Assembly (NCBI RefSeq): GCF_000478195.2
Contig: NZ_AUZM01000004.1
Span: 62,001-126,000 of the forward strand
Origin: Lyngbya aestuarii BL J
Lineage (GTDB): Bacteria; Cyanobacteriota; Cyanobacteriia; Cyanobacteriales; Microcoleaceae
Direction of reading: 5' to 3'
Length of the DNA: 64,000 nucleotides
Shown here: positions 26,341-36,700 of the stretch, in pieces
Position numbering within the stretch: position 1 is the stretch's first letter
How the letters are laid out: every line of letters starts with the position of its first letter
The notes under the pieces: generated by a model
Told to the model about the DNA's origin: nothing
Seen by the model: the letters and a program-made list of their open reading frames with translations, nothing else
The model's database searches: none
Translations under genes and position numbers: made by a program

Positions 26341-27282
26341 TTAGGACTTGGCTGAAGGGATGAACGTATTGCTTGTTTTATGGCTGTTGCGATCGCGAAA
26401 GGCCAGAACGGTCAAAGCAATCAGTATTCCGAGCAATGTGGCTGCAATCACTTGATGAGTAACAGTTAGAGGTTCAACTTGCAGATGCAAGCGGAAGGTG
26501 GCAACTCCCACTGCAATCTGAGCTATTACACAAATACCAGCCCAGTTCGCTAAGTTTCGTAGCATTGGATGCAAAGCTGAAGTTCGCCATGCTAAAAACA
26601 CAACAATTAAGGTGGCAACGGTCGGAGGAACAACCCCTGCAATGTGGCTATTCATGACGGTACAGAGTTGAGTGCCGCCAAAACATTGGTGTAATGCCCA
26701 TTGAGAGGCAACCAATCCACCGATCAAACTTTGAAGATAAACTAAAATTGCTGCGGTTAAGCTTACCCAAGGGAGTTTCCCGCATTGGCCTGTGCCTTTG
26801 TAGGGCATCATAGAACAGCCGATGATCAGCAAGGTGGTAAAGAATAATAGGGCTGTTCCGAGATGAGCGGTGACGATATCAAACCGTAGGAGTTCTGTTA
26901 CTGTTAAGCCACCGAGAATGCCTTGAAATACAATCAAACTCAGGGCAAAGGTAGACGCCCAAGGTAGCCATTTGGGTAACTCTTGTCGATACCACATCGA
27001 TAAGCCACACAGAGTCAGCGCCCCGAAACCGATGATGGCAGCATCTAGACGGTGAAACCACTCTAGAAACACCTGCAAATTCATTTGAGCCGTTGGCACC
27101 AATTGACCGTAACACAGGGGCCAGTCCGGGCAAGCAAGACCCGCATTCATTACCCGTGTGGCACTACCGATCGCCATTAAAATTAAAGTGGCAATACAGA
27201 GTTTCCAGACCAGGCGACGAATGCGATCGGCGGGCTGAACGTCAGTAGAAATATTTCTGTTGTGAAGGACAGTATTAGCCAT
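26341..27282 (-). CDS. ctaA: Heme A synthase
   Basis: A 313-residue membrane enzyme of the COX15/CtaA family that oxidises heme O to heme A. Eight hydrophobic helices are seen, with conserved histidines in EWFHRLDAA, TAHLGTALL and THQVIAATLLG, plus ACPDWPLCYGQ, the usual extracytoplasmic cysteine pair. The gene is first in the ctaA-ctaB pair and is divergent from ctaC, with a 604-bp gap that must hold both promoters. Confidence 0.95.
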   Translation of the reverse strand: MANTVLHNRNISTDVQPADRIRRLVWKLCIATLILMAIGSATRVMNAGLACPDWPLCYGQLVPTAQMNLQVFLEWFHRLDAAIIGFGALTLCGLSMWYRQELPKWLPWASTFALSLIVFQGILGGLTVTELLRFDIVTAHLGTALLFFTTLLIIGCSMMPYKGTGQCGKLPWVSLTAAILVYLQSLIGGLVASQWALHQCFGGTQLCTVMNSHIAGVVPPTVATLIVVFLAWRTSALHPMLRNLANWAGICVIAQIAVGVATFRLHLQVEPLTVTHQVIAATLLGILIALTVLAFRDRNSHKTSNTFIPSAKS

Positions 27283-27886
27283 GAATTCTGTCTATAGTTT
27301 GAATTGACAATGAATGGTTGAGCTTTTGTCTCTAAGCTTTGTGTTGTTGACAACCCCACTTCTTAGAGAATGCTTAAGGTTAACGGATTGATTTTGCCAT
27401 TGGTCTTTATCCTCATACCCCATCGATTAATCACTCATCATTAAATCTCTAGTCTGGATTCTCGGTTCTACTGATCTACCTTAGCGACACAATCGGCAGA
27501 TGGGCAGACTTTTACAAAGTTTTCGGATTTTATTTGTTTGTTAAGTTATGTAAAGCCCACCCGAAATGTTTTTAAGAAAAATGTTAATTTGAATTCAGAA
27601 AAGCAATGAGGTTTGTATTATCACTTTGGCTCGTGATTCCGACTCAGCGGAATCCTAAAGAAAAGTCTAAGAATTAGTAAGAAAGACCGCTTGTCTTGGT
27701 GATCTGCTATACCTTATAGAGTGAGGTTTTAGGTTAAAAATTGAACAGATTTTGCCATTAATTGTCTTCTCGTTATCCCCAATTTCCCCATCACCCTGGT
27801 CTAAAATCATCATTCACTAGACAAAATTGCATCGCAGATCTCTAGTGTATAAAAACAAGGGAGTGCCAAACTAAGGAGGTATCACA
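27283..27886. other. Divergent control region between ctaA and ctaC
   Basis: This 604-bp gap holds no gene I can support. It must contain the promoters of ctaAB (minus) and ctaCDE (plus). TATAAAAA at about 27847 near ctaC could be part of a -10 region, and AAGGAGG lies 11 bases before the ctaC start. I see no clear operator. Confidence 0.6.
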
Positions 27887-28888
27887 GTGAACATTCCCGG
27901 TTCAATCTTAACCATGCTGTTTGGGATCGCCATAACGCTCATCAGCCTCTGGTACGGCCAAAATAACGGTCTTATGCCTGCTGCGGCATCAGCAGAAGCT
28001 TCAAGTGTCGATAGCTTATTTCAACTAATGCTAACGATTTCTTTTGGCTTAACCCTGCTCGTTCAGGGAGTTCTAGTCATTGCATTTTTTAAATTTCGCC
28101 GTCGTCCCGGTGATCACAGCGATGGGCCGCCGATTCATGGCAACTTATCGCTAGAAATTCTCTGGACAGCAATTCCCGCTGTTACCGTGTTAGCCGTCGG
28201 GATTTATAGCTTCGAGATCTATAACGCAATGGGTGGACTTGACCCCATGGTGTCGGGTCAACACTCGATGGAAGCGCACGCCAAAATGCGAGGAAGCGCG
28301 ATCGCCGCCCCTTTACCGGGAGAAAATGGGGCAACTCCCCCAGCCGAACGCTCTCAAATTGCTTTGGGAATTGGCGCCCGTCCCGATGAACTGGGTCAAA
28401 ATGCAAATGTTGTCGTTGATGTTTCGGGGCTGCAATATGCCTGGCTATTCAACTACGCTGATAGTGGTGTTATAGCGGGTGAACTGCACGTTCCCGTCGA
28501 TCAAGATGTACAACTCAACATCACCGCCCAAGATGTGATTCACGCTTTCTGGTTACCCGAATTGCGTCTGAAGCAAGATGCGATCCCCGGTATGACCACA
28601 GAACTACGGTTCAAAACGACAAAAGTGGGAACCTATGCGGTTGTCTGTGCAGAACTGTGCGGAGGCTATCATGGCGCAATGAGAACTCAGATGATTGTTC
28701 AGACTCCTGAAGACTATCAAGCCTGGGTTCAAGAAAATGCTGTTGCTCAAAATCCGAACTTAGCGGAAACTTTAGCCGTGAAGCCGGAGGAAATGTCGAA
28801 CAGCGAGTTTCTCGCCCCTTATGCAAAAGAAATGGGTGTCAATGAGGAACTCCTGGCACAAATCCAGACAGAAGTTCATCCCCAGTAA
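27887..28888 (+). CDS. ctaC: Cytochrome c oxidase subunit II
   Basis: A 333-residue CuA-bearing subunit of the aa3-type terminal oxidase. Two N-terminal membrane helices (a signal-like first helix and one near residues 45-70, then about 90-110) precede the cupredoxin domain. The CuA ligands are intact: a histidine in DVIHAFW, then Cys254, Glu256, Cys258, His262 and Met265 in CAELCGGYHGAM. An Ala/Gly-rich insertion (about 115-160) precedes the domain. The start is GTG, backed by a clear AAGGAGG 11 bases upstream. It takes electrons from cytochrome c6 or plastocyanin. Confidence 0.96.
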   Translation: MNIPGSILTMLFGIAITLISLWYGQNNGLMPAAASAEASSVDSLFQLMLTISFGLTLLVQGVLVIAFFKFRRRPGDHSDGPPIHGNLSLEILWTAIPAVTVLAVGIYSFEIYNAMGGLDPMVSGQHSMEAHAKMRGSAIAAPLPGENGATPPAERSQIALGIGARPDELGQNANVVVDVSGLQYAWLFNYADSGVIAGELHVPVDQDVQLNITAQDVIHAFWLPELRLKQDAIPGMTTELRFKTTKVGTYAVVCAELCGGYHGAMRTQMIVQTPEDYQAWVQENAVAQNPNLAETLAVKPEEMSNSEFLAPYAKEMGVNEELLAQIQTEVHPQ

Positions 28889-28893
28889 CCCCT

Positions 28894-28947
28894 TTGAGGT
28901 TAGAGGTGAATTAGGTTTGCGTGTTAACTCACCTCTCCTAACACCTC
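28894..28947 (+). other. Hairpin between ctaC and ctaD
   Basis: AGAGGTGA (28902-28909) and TCACCTCT (28929-28936) pair, and flanking GAGGTT/AACACCTC bases extend the stem with bulges. There is no T run, so it is more likely an mRNA processing or partial stop signal that sets subunit ratios than a full terminator. Confidence 0.45.
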
Positions 28948-29174
28948 ACACCCAGACAGACGTTACCTGCAACGTCAAACCCTGAAATTATCACTCAATT
29001 TCCCTCTAGAACGGATTTTGGAATTGTCGAATTCTCAACTTCTGCTAGAAATCGATACCGATGACGAAAAACGGATTAAGTGATCGCGGGGAAGCAAAAA
29101 TTTTTGCAGCCCAGTTATAGAGGTAATCCGTTACAACCACTTTTTATCCGTTTTCATCTTTTTTTTCTTTTCCC

Positions 29175-30899
29175 ATGACACAAGCACAGTTAGATGTAAA
29201 CACTAATCTTCCTGAATCTCATGCCCATCAGGAAAGACACTGGCGAGACTTTTTTGGTTTTAGTACCGATCACAAAGTCATTGGCATTCAGTATATTGTC
29301 ACCGCTTTTATCTTCTTCCTAATCGGAGGCGCGATGGCAGGGGTAATTCGGACGGAACTCGCCACCCCCGATCCGGACTTCGTGACACCAGAAATGTACA
29401 ACAGCCTGTTCACCCTGCACGGAACGATCATGATCTTCCTGTGGATCGTGCCTGCGGGTGCAGGTTTTGCCAACTATCTGATCCCCTTAATGATTGGGGC
29501 GAAAGATATGGCGTTTCCGAAACTCAACGCTGTCGCCTTCTGGCTGGTTCCCCCGTCTGGAATCTTGCTGTTGGTGAGTTTGGTGATTCAAAACGCCCCG
29601 CAAGCGGGTTGGACTGCTTATCCCCCTTTAAGTTTGGTGTCGGGTAAAATCGGCCAAGAACTGTGGATTATGAGCGTTCTACTGGCTGGAACGGCTTCGA
29701 TCTTGGGTGGACTCAATTTTGTGATCACCATTTTCAAAATGCGGATTCCGAGCATGGGCTTGTATGATATGCCCTTGATGTGCTGGGCGATGATCGCCGT
29801 TTCCGCTTTAATCTTACTCTCGACTCCTGTACTGGCAGGTGCGTTGGTACTCCTATCGTTTGACTTACTGGCGGGGACGAACTTCTTCAACCCAGCCGGA
29901 GGAGGTGATCCGGTAGTTTACCAACATTTATTCTGGTTCTATTCGCACCCGGCGGTTTATATCATGGTTCTGCCCTTCTTTGGGGTGATCTCTGATGTGA
30001 TTCCAGTTCATGCTCGTAAGCCGATTTTTGGTTATCATGCGATCGCCTTTTCCAGTCTGGCGATTAGCTTCTTAGGCTTAATTGTCTGGGCGCACCATAT
30101 GTTCACCAGTGGAACTCCCGGTTGGTTGCGGATGTTCTTTATGATCGCCACGATGATCATCGCGGTTCCCACCGGAATTAAGGTGTTTGGCTGGCTAGCA
30201 ACGATTTGGGGCGGTAAACTGCGCCTCAACAGTGCGATGCTATTTGCAATGGGTTTCCTGTCTACCTTTGTGATTGCTGGGGTAGCGGGAATCATGTTGG
30301 CATCTGTTCCTTTTGATATTCACGTTCACGACAGCTACTTTGTAGTTGCTCACTTCCACTATGTTCTGTTTGGTGGGGCGGTATTTGCGATCTATTCGGG
30401 AATTTATCATTGGTTCCCCAAAATGGTCGGACGGATGCTGAATGAACCCCTGGGTATTGTTCACTTCATTTTGACGTTCATTGGGACGACGTTAACCTTC
30501 TTACCGATGCACTATCTGGGCTTACAGGGAATGCCCCGTCGGGTGGCGATGTATGACCCCAAATATGCAGATGTCAATATGATCTGCACGATTGGGACTG
30601 CGGTATTAGCGGTTTCCACTATTCCTTTCTTGATTAATGCGATTTGGAGTTGGTTCAAAGGCCCCTTAGCCCCGGATAATCCTTGGGATGGACTCACTCT
30701 GGAATGGATGACAACTTCTCCTCCTCCGATTGAGAACTTTGTAGGTACACCTGTCCTCAGAACAGGCCCCTACGACTATGGAATGAAGAAAACTCTAGCG
30801 ATTCGTGAACGCTTAAAAGCAACGAATGGTTCAACTCGGAGTAAACAAGACGGTGTTCCCCTCTCTGAAGCGAAGTCTTCTTCGTTGTTGGATGAGTAA
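29175..30899 (+). CDS. ctaD: Cytochrome c oxidase subunit I
   Basis: A 574-residue heme-copper oxidase core subunit with 12 membrane helices. Conserved blocks are FTLHGTIMIFLW (heme a ligand histidine), FYSHPAVYIMVLP with the CuB histidine, WAHHMFTSG (two CuB histidines) and HFHYVLFGG (heme a and a3 ligands). The A1-type glutamate of the D channel (GHPEVY) is absent; YSHPAVY marks an A2-type enzyme. It reduces O2 to water and pumps protons. The gene lies 286 bp after ctaC and 154 bp before ctaE. Confidence 0.97.
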   Translation: MTQAQLDVNTNLPESHAHQERHWRDFFGFSTDHKVIGIQYIVTAFIFFLIGGAMAGVIRTELATPDPDFVTPEMYNSLFTLHGTIMIFLWIVPAGAGFANYLIPLMIGAKDMAFPKLNAVAFWLVPPSGILLLVSLVIQNAPQAGWTAYPPLSLVSGKIGQELWIMSVLLAGTASILGGLNFVITIFKMRIPSMGLYDMPLMCWAMIAVSALILLSTPVLAGALVLLSFDLLAGTNFFNPAGGGDPVVYQHLFWFYSHPAVYIMVLPFFGVISDVIPVHARKPIFGYHAIAFSSLAISFLGLIVWAHHMFTSGTPGWLRMFFMIATMIIAVPTGIKVFGWLATIWGGKLRLNSAMLFAMGFLSTFVIAGVAGIMLASVPFDIHVHDSYFVVAHFHYVLFGGAVFAIYSGIYHWFPKMVGRMLNEPLGIVHFILTFIGTTLTFLPMHYLGLQGMPRRVAMYDPKYADVNMICTIGTAVLAVSTIPFLINAIWSWFKGPLAPDNPWDGLTLEWMTTSPPPIENFVGTPVLRTGPYDYGMKKTLAIRERLKATNGSTRSKQDGVPLSEAKSSSLLDE

Positions 30900-31053
30900 A
30901 CTTCGCTTCAACGTCAGGAGAGTTTCTAGGAATGAGGGTTAGGACAGTGATCGGTTGTCCGTTCGTCAAATTGGCATAACAGAAGTACCGATTCTCGCCT
31001 AACCTCTCCCCCTGATGATTTTTGATTTGTACCCTAATTTGTCGTAGAGATTC

Positions 31054-31674
31054 ATGCAAGGTTCAACGATTGACAACACAAAAACCGCTATGGGTTATCA
31101 AGCCCAAGAAATGTCTGCTCATGGCCATGAAGAACATCCCGATCTCCGTCTATTGGGCGTGATCGTGTTCTTGGTGGGTGAGAGTATGATTTTTATGGGG
31201 CTATTTTCTGCCTATCTGATTTTTAGAGGGGAATCGACAGTCTGGCCCCCCGATGGCATTGAACGCGAACTCTTACTTCCTGGAATTAATACCCTGATTC
31301 TGATTACGAGCAGTTTTGTGATGAATAAAGGCACCGCTGCCATCAAGAAAAATGATCAAGCGGGTTTGAGAACATGGTATATCATCACGGCTCTGATGGG
31401 TGTTGCTTTCCTCGCGGGTCAGATTTTTGAATACAGTAATCTAGAATTTGGCTTGACTACAAATGTGTATGCCAGTTCCTTTTATGTGTTAACTGGATTT
31501 CACGGAATGCACGTTACCTTTGGAGTGCTGTTAATTTTAGGGGTTCTGTTTCGAGGTCGCAAAGACGGTCACTACACCAGCGAGAGTCACTTTGGCCCGG
31601 AAGCGGCAGAGATTTACTGGCACTTTGTTGATGTGATCTGGATTGTACTCTTTCTGTTGTTGTACATCCTCTAA
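31054..31674 (+). CDS. ctaE: Cytochrome c oxidase subunit III
   Basis: A 206-residue subunit with five membrane helices, the short bacterial form. Signature pieces are FLVGESMIFMGLFSAYLIFRG, GFHGMHVTFGV and IYWHFVDVIWIVLFLLLYIL at the C-terminus. It stabilises the oxidase and proton uptake. It is the last gene of ctaCDE and is followed 32 bp later by a good rho-independent terminator. Confidence 0.96.
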   Translation: MQGSTIDNTKTAMGYQAQEMSAHGHEEHPDLRLLGVIVFLVGESMIFMGLFSAYLIFRGESTVWPPDGIERELLLPGINTLILITSSFVMNKGTAAIKKNDQAGLRTWYIITALMGVAFLAGQIFEYSNLEFGLTTNVYASSFYVLTGFHGMHVTFGVLLILGVLFRGRKDGHYTSESHFGPEAAEIYWHFVDVIWIVLFLLLYIL

Positions 31675-31706
31675 ATTCTCAGATCGCTTTTGTTCAATAA
31701 TATTCG

Positions 31707-31725
31707 CCCCTGATGGGGTTTTTTT
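31707..31725 (+). terminator. Rho-independent terminator of ctaCDE
   Basis: CCCC-TGAT-GGGG (31707-31718) is followed directly by seven T residues. It lies 32 bp after the ctaE stop. Confidence 0.8.
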
Positions 31726-31793
31726 ATTTCTAATTTTTTGTAATAAAATCGTAATTATCTAAACTACAAAAGACTTTGGGAGTTAAAAATCGA

Positions 31794-32066
31794 ATGAGAT
31801 GCGAACTCTGTCAACGAGATTTACCTAAATTAACGGTACATCACCTTGTTCCTCGTCAGAAAACCAAGCGCAAGAAACTTGATCCCGGCCCGACGGTCAA
31901 TATTTGTTCGGCTTGTCATCGTCAAATTCACACTTTGTTTGATAATACTCACCTTGCTAACGAACTCAATTCTCTCGATGCTTTGCGAAGTCAGCCGCAA
32001 ATGCAAAAATTCCTCGCTTGGGTGAGAAAACAAGATCCTTATAAACGGGTTAGAGTTCGTTCCTGA
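31794..32066 (+). CDS. HNH endonuclease-like protein
   Basis: A 90-residue protein with an HNH-type zinc finger: MRCELCQRDLP gives the first CxxC, VHHLVPRQ the histidine pair, and CSACHRQIHTLFDN the second CxxC and last histidine. The core is intact, so it may cut or nick nucleic acid. Such short stand-alone HNH proteins are common in cyanobacteria, and their role is unknown. I chose the ATG at 31794 over an in-frame TTG 18 bp upstream. Confidence 0.8.
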   Translation: MRCELCQRDLPKLTVHHLVPRQKTKRKKLDPGPTVNICSACHRQIHTLFDNTHLANELNSLDALRSQPQMQKFLAWVRKQDPYKRVRVRS

Positions 32067-32240
32067 TGCGGTGAAAATTTAAAGATATTAGAGGAATGGG
32101 ACAATTGTAATCGTTGATTGATTCAATGGTCGTCGGGTAGTTATTGATCTGTACAAAGCAACGGTATAGACTGAATTATTGCCAAAGAAAATCAACTCAC
32201 AGTCTCTAGCATTTTGTCGGATGCTAAAGAACCTATTACA

Positions 32241-33440
32241 ATGAATCAAAATTTACTGAAGCAGGCGATTAACCGGGACAAAGTTTTTAAAAAACTATTA
32301 CAAACTGAACTGAATCAGGGGGCTAACGCCAATCATTTAGCTTTTTTGGATCGAGGAATTGAAAACTCACCCTATCGAAATGAAATTGATCGCTATCCGA
32401 CATATCTGCTTCAGAAATCTATGACATTTCGCCCCTATCCTCAACTGGGGAAAATTCCTGAAATTAATCCAGATTCACTCTCATTTCTGCATGAAGAAAT
32501 TACCGAAGCTTGTATTTGTCTGGGGCGTTGGGAACAGGAAGAATTACAAACATTGTGGATGGGTAAAAATCCGCTTAGAAAAGCTCAATTTTGGAGTTCG
32601 ACGAAGATTATTCCGGTTTTAAATGTATTGAGTCAAGTGAATTCTAAATTTCCCTGTTCTGCGGTGGAAAATTGGCAGATTCAAAATCCAGAAGATGAGT
32701 GTATGAAAGCTAGTTTTGATGCCATTGTTGAGGATATTGTTAGCTATGAAAAACAAATTGAAAGTTCTAATGCTTTATCGGCGATGTTTAAGCGGTTTGA
32801 AACTCGGGAAAAACTAGAGAAATGGCTACAGAATATTACGGGAAACTATGACTTAGAGTTTCAGGGGGATTATGGTGAAAGTCCTTGGATTATGAATCCT
32901 GAATTGGTTGATTGTCAACGAAAAGAGGTTTTATTAAAAGCAGTTTCTGAGACTGACAAAGGTGAAAATTTGCTTTCTGCTTATGATTTAACTCGAATTA
33001 TTTCTATGGTTGGCTGGCATTATTATCTTGATCCCAGTCTACAAATTCCGGGAGTCAATTGGAATAGTCTTAAACCTATTATTAAGGGATTGGGTAAAGA
33101 TACGGCTCGATTTGTTGATGTGGCGTTGGAGATGTTGGGATTAGAAAATGTGATTCGTTTTCCAGTGATTCTTTCTAAGTTAGGTCATGGGCCAAGTTCA
33201 TTAAGACAAACGATAGAGACGACTTATATGGCTTTTGTACAGTTTGTTGATCCTTTACCCAAAGCAACAGGAAATTCGGCAAAATGGCGTTCAATTGCGA
33301 TGACGTTACGGGGTGTAATTCCTATTCAAGATATGGAAAATTTTGATGATGAGTCTATCCGATTGGATGCACGAATAGCAGCAGAAGTCACTGAAATTAT
33401 ACGACGAGTGATTACGGAAGAATTGGATGAAGTGGTTTAA
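32241..33440 (+). CDS. Hypothetical protein, 399 aa
   Basis: I do not recognise this protein. It is a soluble protein of 399 residues, rich in helices, Asn, Glu and Leu, without repeats, a signal peptide or membrane helices. An ATG at 32241 starts MNQNLLKQAINRDK; a TTG nine codons upstream is possible. The C-terminal end is acidic (RRVITEELDEVV). Ser-Pro-Trp and GHGPSSLRQT are the only striking short runs. It stands 174 bp after the HNH gene and 355 bp before the large nSTAND gene on the same strand, and may be part of that locus. Confidence 0.6.
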   Translation: MNQNLLKQAINRDKVFKKLLQTELNQGANANHLAFLDRGIENSPYRNEIDRYPTYLLQKSMTFRPYPQLGKIPEINPDSLSFLHEEITEACICLGRWEQEELQTLWMGKNPLRKAQFWSSTKIIPVLNVLSQVNSKFPCSAVENWQIQNPEDECMKASFDAIVEDIVSYEKQIESSNALSAMFKRFETREKLEKWLQNITGNYDLEFQGDYGESPWIMNPELVDCQRKEVLLKAVSETDKGENLLSAYDLTRIISMVGWHYYLDPSLQIPGVNWNSLKPIIKGLGKDTARFVDVALEMLGLENVIRFPVILSKLGHGPSSLRQTIETTYMAFVQFVDPLPKATGNSAKWRSIAMTLRGVIPIQDMENFDDESIRLDARIAAEVTEIIRRVITEELDEVV

Positions 33441-33795
33441 AAGGTTAGGGATTTAACGTGATCTCTTTTGAAAGGGGAATGGAGTTGCAACTCTGATTTA
33501 GAACGAGTTAGAATAGAGAGACGACGCTAGACTCATTAGTAGCATCGTTACAGTTGTTTTTGTTTGTGAATTTTATTTACAAATTGGCAGTTAAATCAAA
33601 CTTCAGGGTGGAAATTAAAAAAGTAATAAACTGATGATTAACGATCTCAAAATTGTTCTATTTGTGATATTAACTTAACAAGTTTATAGAATAAGTTTAG
33701 TTTTTGTTAACGTTAAATCGGCTGAAATACACTCATTATTATTGATGAATATTAGGGCAGTATTAAATTTAATTAAATCAGAGGTACAATAATTT
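33441..33795. other. AT-rich upstream region of the nSTAND gene
   Basis: 355 bp without a gene or repeat that I can see. It is AT-rich and probably carries the promoter of the large nSTAND/WD40 gene. Confidence 0.5.
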
Positions 33796-36700
33796 ATGGA
33801 CGATGAAAATAGGGGTAAAAACAACAGATCTTTTAAAACATTATTAAGAATAATTAATTATTTTTCCAATGAGTTTTCTTTGGTTTTTGTCTGTTGTAAC
33901 TATCGAGACTTACGTCAAAAAGTTATGCGGAGCTTACGAAAAAAATGTTTAGTTGAAATTCAAGAAATTATTTTAGAGGTAGAAACTAAGACTCTTTATA
34001 CCAATATAAAAAATTGTCTAGGTGAAACAAAACCTCATGCTTTGATGATTTTTGGTTTGGAATCTGTTAATAATATTGAAGAAGTTCTCAAAGCAACAAA
34101 TCAAATTCGAGAGGAGTTTAGTCAGTTTAAATTTCCTTTGATTATCTGGATTGATGATCATCTTTTACAAATGATGATTCGGTTGGTTCCTGATTTTCAT
34201 AGTTGGGCAACAACGTTTGAGTTTGTGATTCGTGAAAAAGAACTGTTAAAGTTTCTTAAAAAAACAACCGATGATGTCTTTCAAACGATTTCAGATAGTG
34301 GAGCGAGTATTTTTTTAGAAGATTCAAGCTTAAAGTTAGGAAAAGGTTCACCCCTGAGAAATGAACTTGAACTGGCTCAAGAAGATATCCAGAAACGTAA
34401 TATTCAACTTGATATAGAACTAGCGGCTAGCTTAGAATTTGTATTAGGTCGGATCAGTGATAATTCCACAGAAACCGCTCGAATACATTATGAAAAAAGT
34501 TTAGCACTCTGGGAACAAACGGATAATTTAGAACGTTGGGGGTATATTTTATTTTATCTCGGTTTTTGGTGGCATAGTCATGCCTTCTTAAATCATTCAG
34601 AACAAGAGCAATCTCATTTATTAGCTAAGAATTATTATCAGCAATCTCTCCATAAATTTAAACAAGATAATCGTCCAGATTTAGCCTCAAAATTTATCAA
34701 TGCGTTAGCGTTAGCTTTATATCGTCTCAAACAGTGGGATGAACTCGAAGATGTTGCTAAAAAAGCGGTTGGCTTACATAAAGTTTATTCACATCCGTTT
34801 CGACAAGCAAGAGGTTATCATTTTCTTTCTGAAGTCGCTTTCGCTAAAGAAAACTGGAAAAAAGCCAAAAAGTTAGCGGAAAAATCCCTCAATATTTTTG
34901 ATCAGGAAGTCCAAGAAAGACTGACGACCATTTTACATGAAGAAGTCACGTATTTAATTTGGGAAAAGTCTTTTCATAAACCTTGGTATTTATTCTCACT
35001 CGCCAAAGCCCAAAAAAATTTAGGTGAAATTGAAGAAGCAATTACAACTTTAAAACACGCTCAAAAAATTGCTAAACCTGAATATGATCCAGAATTTTAT
35101 GTTGATACTTTAAATCAATTATGGGAGTTATACTTTCAAAGTCTGCAATATTTGGATGCGTTTACAACGAAACAAAAACGGCGAGAAATTCAACAACAAT
35201 TTGGATTAAGAGCGTTTATTGGTGCGGGTCGTCTGGTTCACAGTCAATCGATTACAAATCCCGGTTTACCTTTTGTTGAAAAAAATCAAAAAATTAACCC
35301 TGAAATTGCTGCATCTGGACGAGTGCGAGATCTCGAACGTTTAGTTAGACGTATTCGCTTAAATGACCGAAAATTAATTGTGATTCATGGACATTCTGGG
35401 GTTGGAAAAAGCTCGATTATCCAAGCAGGTTTAATTCCTCAACTCAAAAATATTTTTGTAGAAGAACGTCGAGTTTTACCTGTTTTACAACGATATTATA
35501 CAAATTGGGTTCAAGCATTAAGTCAAGCCTTATCTGAAACTTTTAGTCTTCTAACTTCTATTCAATTTGACTCAAAAAATTGTCAAACATTGGACGAAAT
35601 AAAAACTTTTCTTCAAAAAAGTCTCAAAAATAATTTGCTAATTGTGATCATTTTTGATCAATTTGAAGAATTTTTCTTTGTTTGTAAAGAACCTGATCAA
35701 CGAAAACAGTTTTATCAATTTCTTAAATTTTGCTTAGATACTCCTTTTGTAAAAGTCGTTCTTTCTTTGAGACAAGACTACTTACACTATTTGTTAGAAG
35801 CAAATCGCCTTAAATATTTTGAAACAGTAAATGATAATGTTCTTGATAAAAGTATTCTCTATCATATTGGAAATTTATCGCCCGATGAAGCCAAATCTGT
35901 AATTAATCAATTAACAGAAACCACTCAAATTAAGCCAGAAACAACTTTAATTGATGAATTAGTAAAAGATTTAGCTCAAGAATCAAATGAAGTTCGTCCA
36001 ATTGAGTTACAAGTGGTTGGTGCCCAACTCCAAGCCATGGAAATTACCACGCTAGAACAATATCAAAAAGAGGGGCCTACTCTAAGACTTGTCGAAAAAT
36101 ATTTAGAGGAAGTTATTGCTGAATGTGGATCTGAAAATAAACAATTGGCAGAATTAGTGCTTTACTTGTTGACTGATGAGAACAATACTCGTCCTTTAAA
36201 AACTCGCTCTGATTTATTGCGAGAACTGAGAGAATTTGCTCGCTATGTGGAGCAAAAAACTCATAATTTAGATACCGTTTTGAAGATATTTGTCGCCTCT
36301 GGATTAGTCTGTTTATTTCCGGAGATTCCGGTAGGACGCTATCAGTTAGTTCACGACTATTTAGTTTATTTTATTCGTCAACAACGCAGTGCTGAAATCA
36401 TTGCTCAACTGGATTATGAACGAGAAAAACGAGAGCAAGTAGAAAAAGAACTAAATCAAGTTCTTCAACAAACACTCGAAGAAGCACAGGCAAATATTAA
36501 ACGGAAGAAAAAACAGTTGATTCTATCGTTGGGTGTAAGTTTAGCAATGGTTATTCTTTCGGCTACAGCAATCCTCAGTACCATCACGGTGAGAGAACAA
36601 AAAGCTCAACTCAGAAGTCAAAATATTGAAACTGCAAACTTTAACTATACTGCTTTTTTAATTGATAATAATCAGTTGGAAGCTTCTTTGAGTATTTTAA

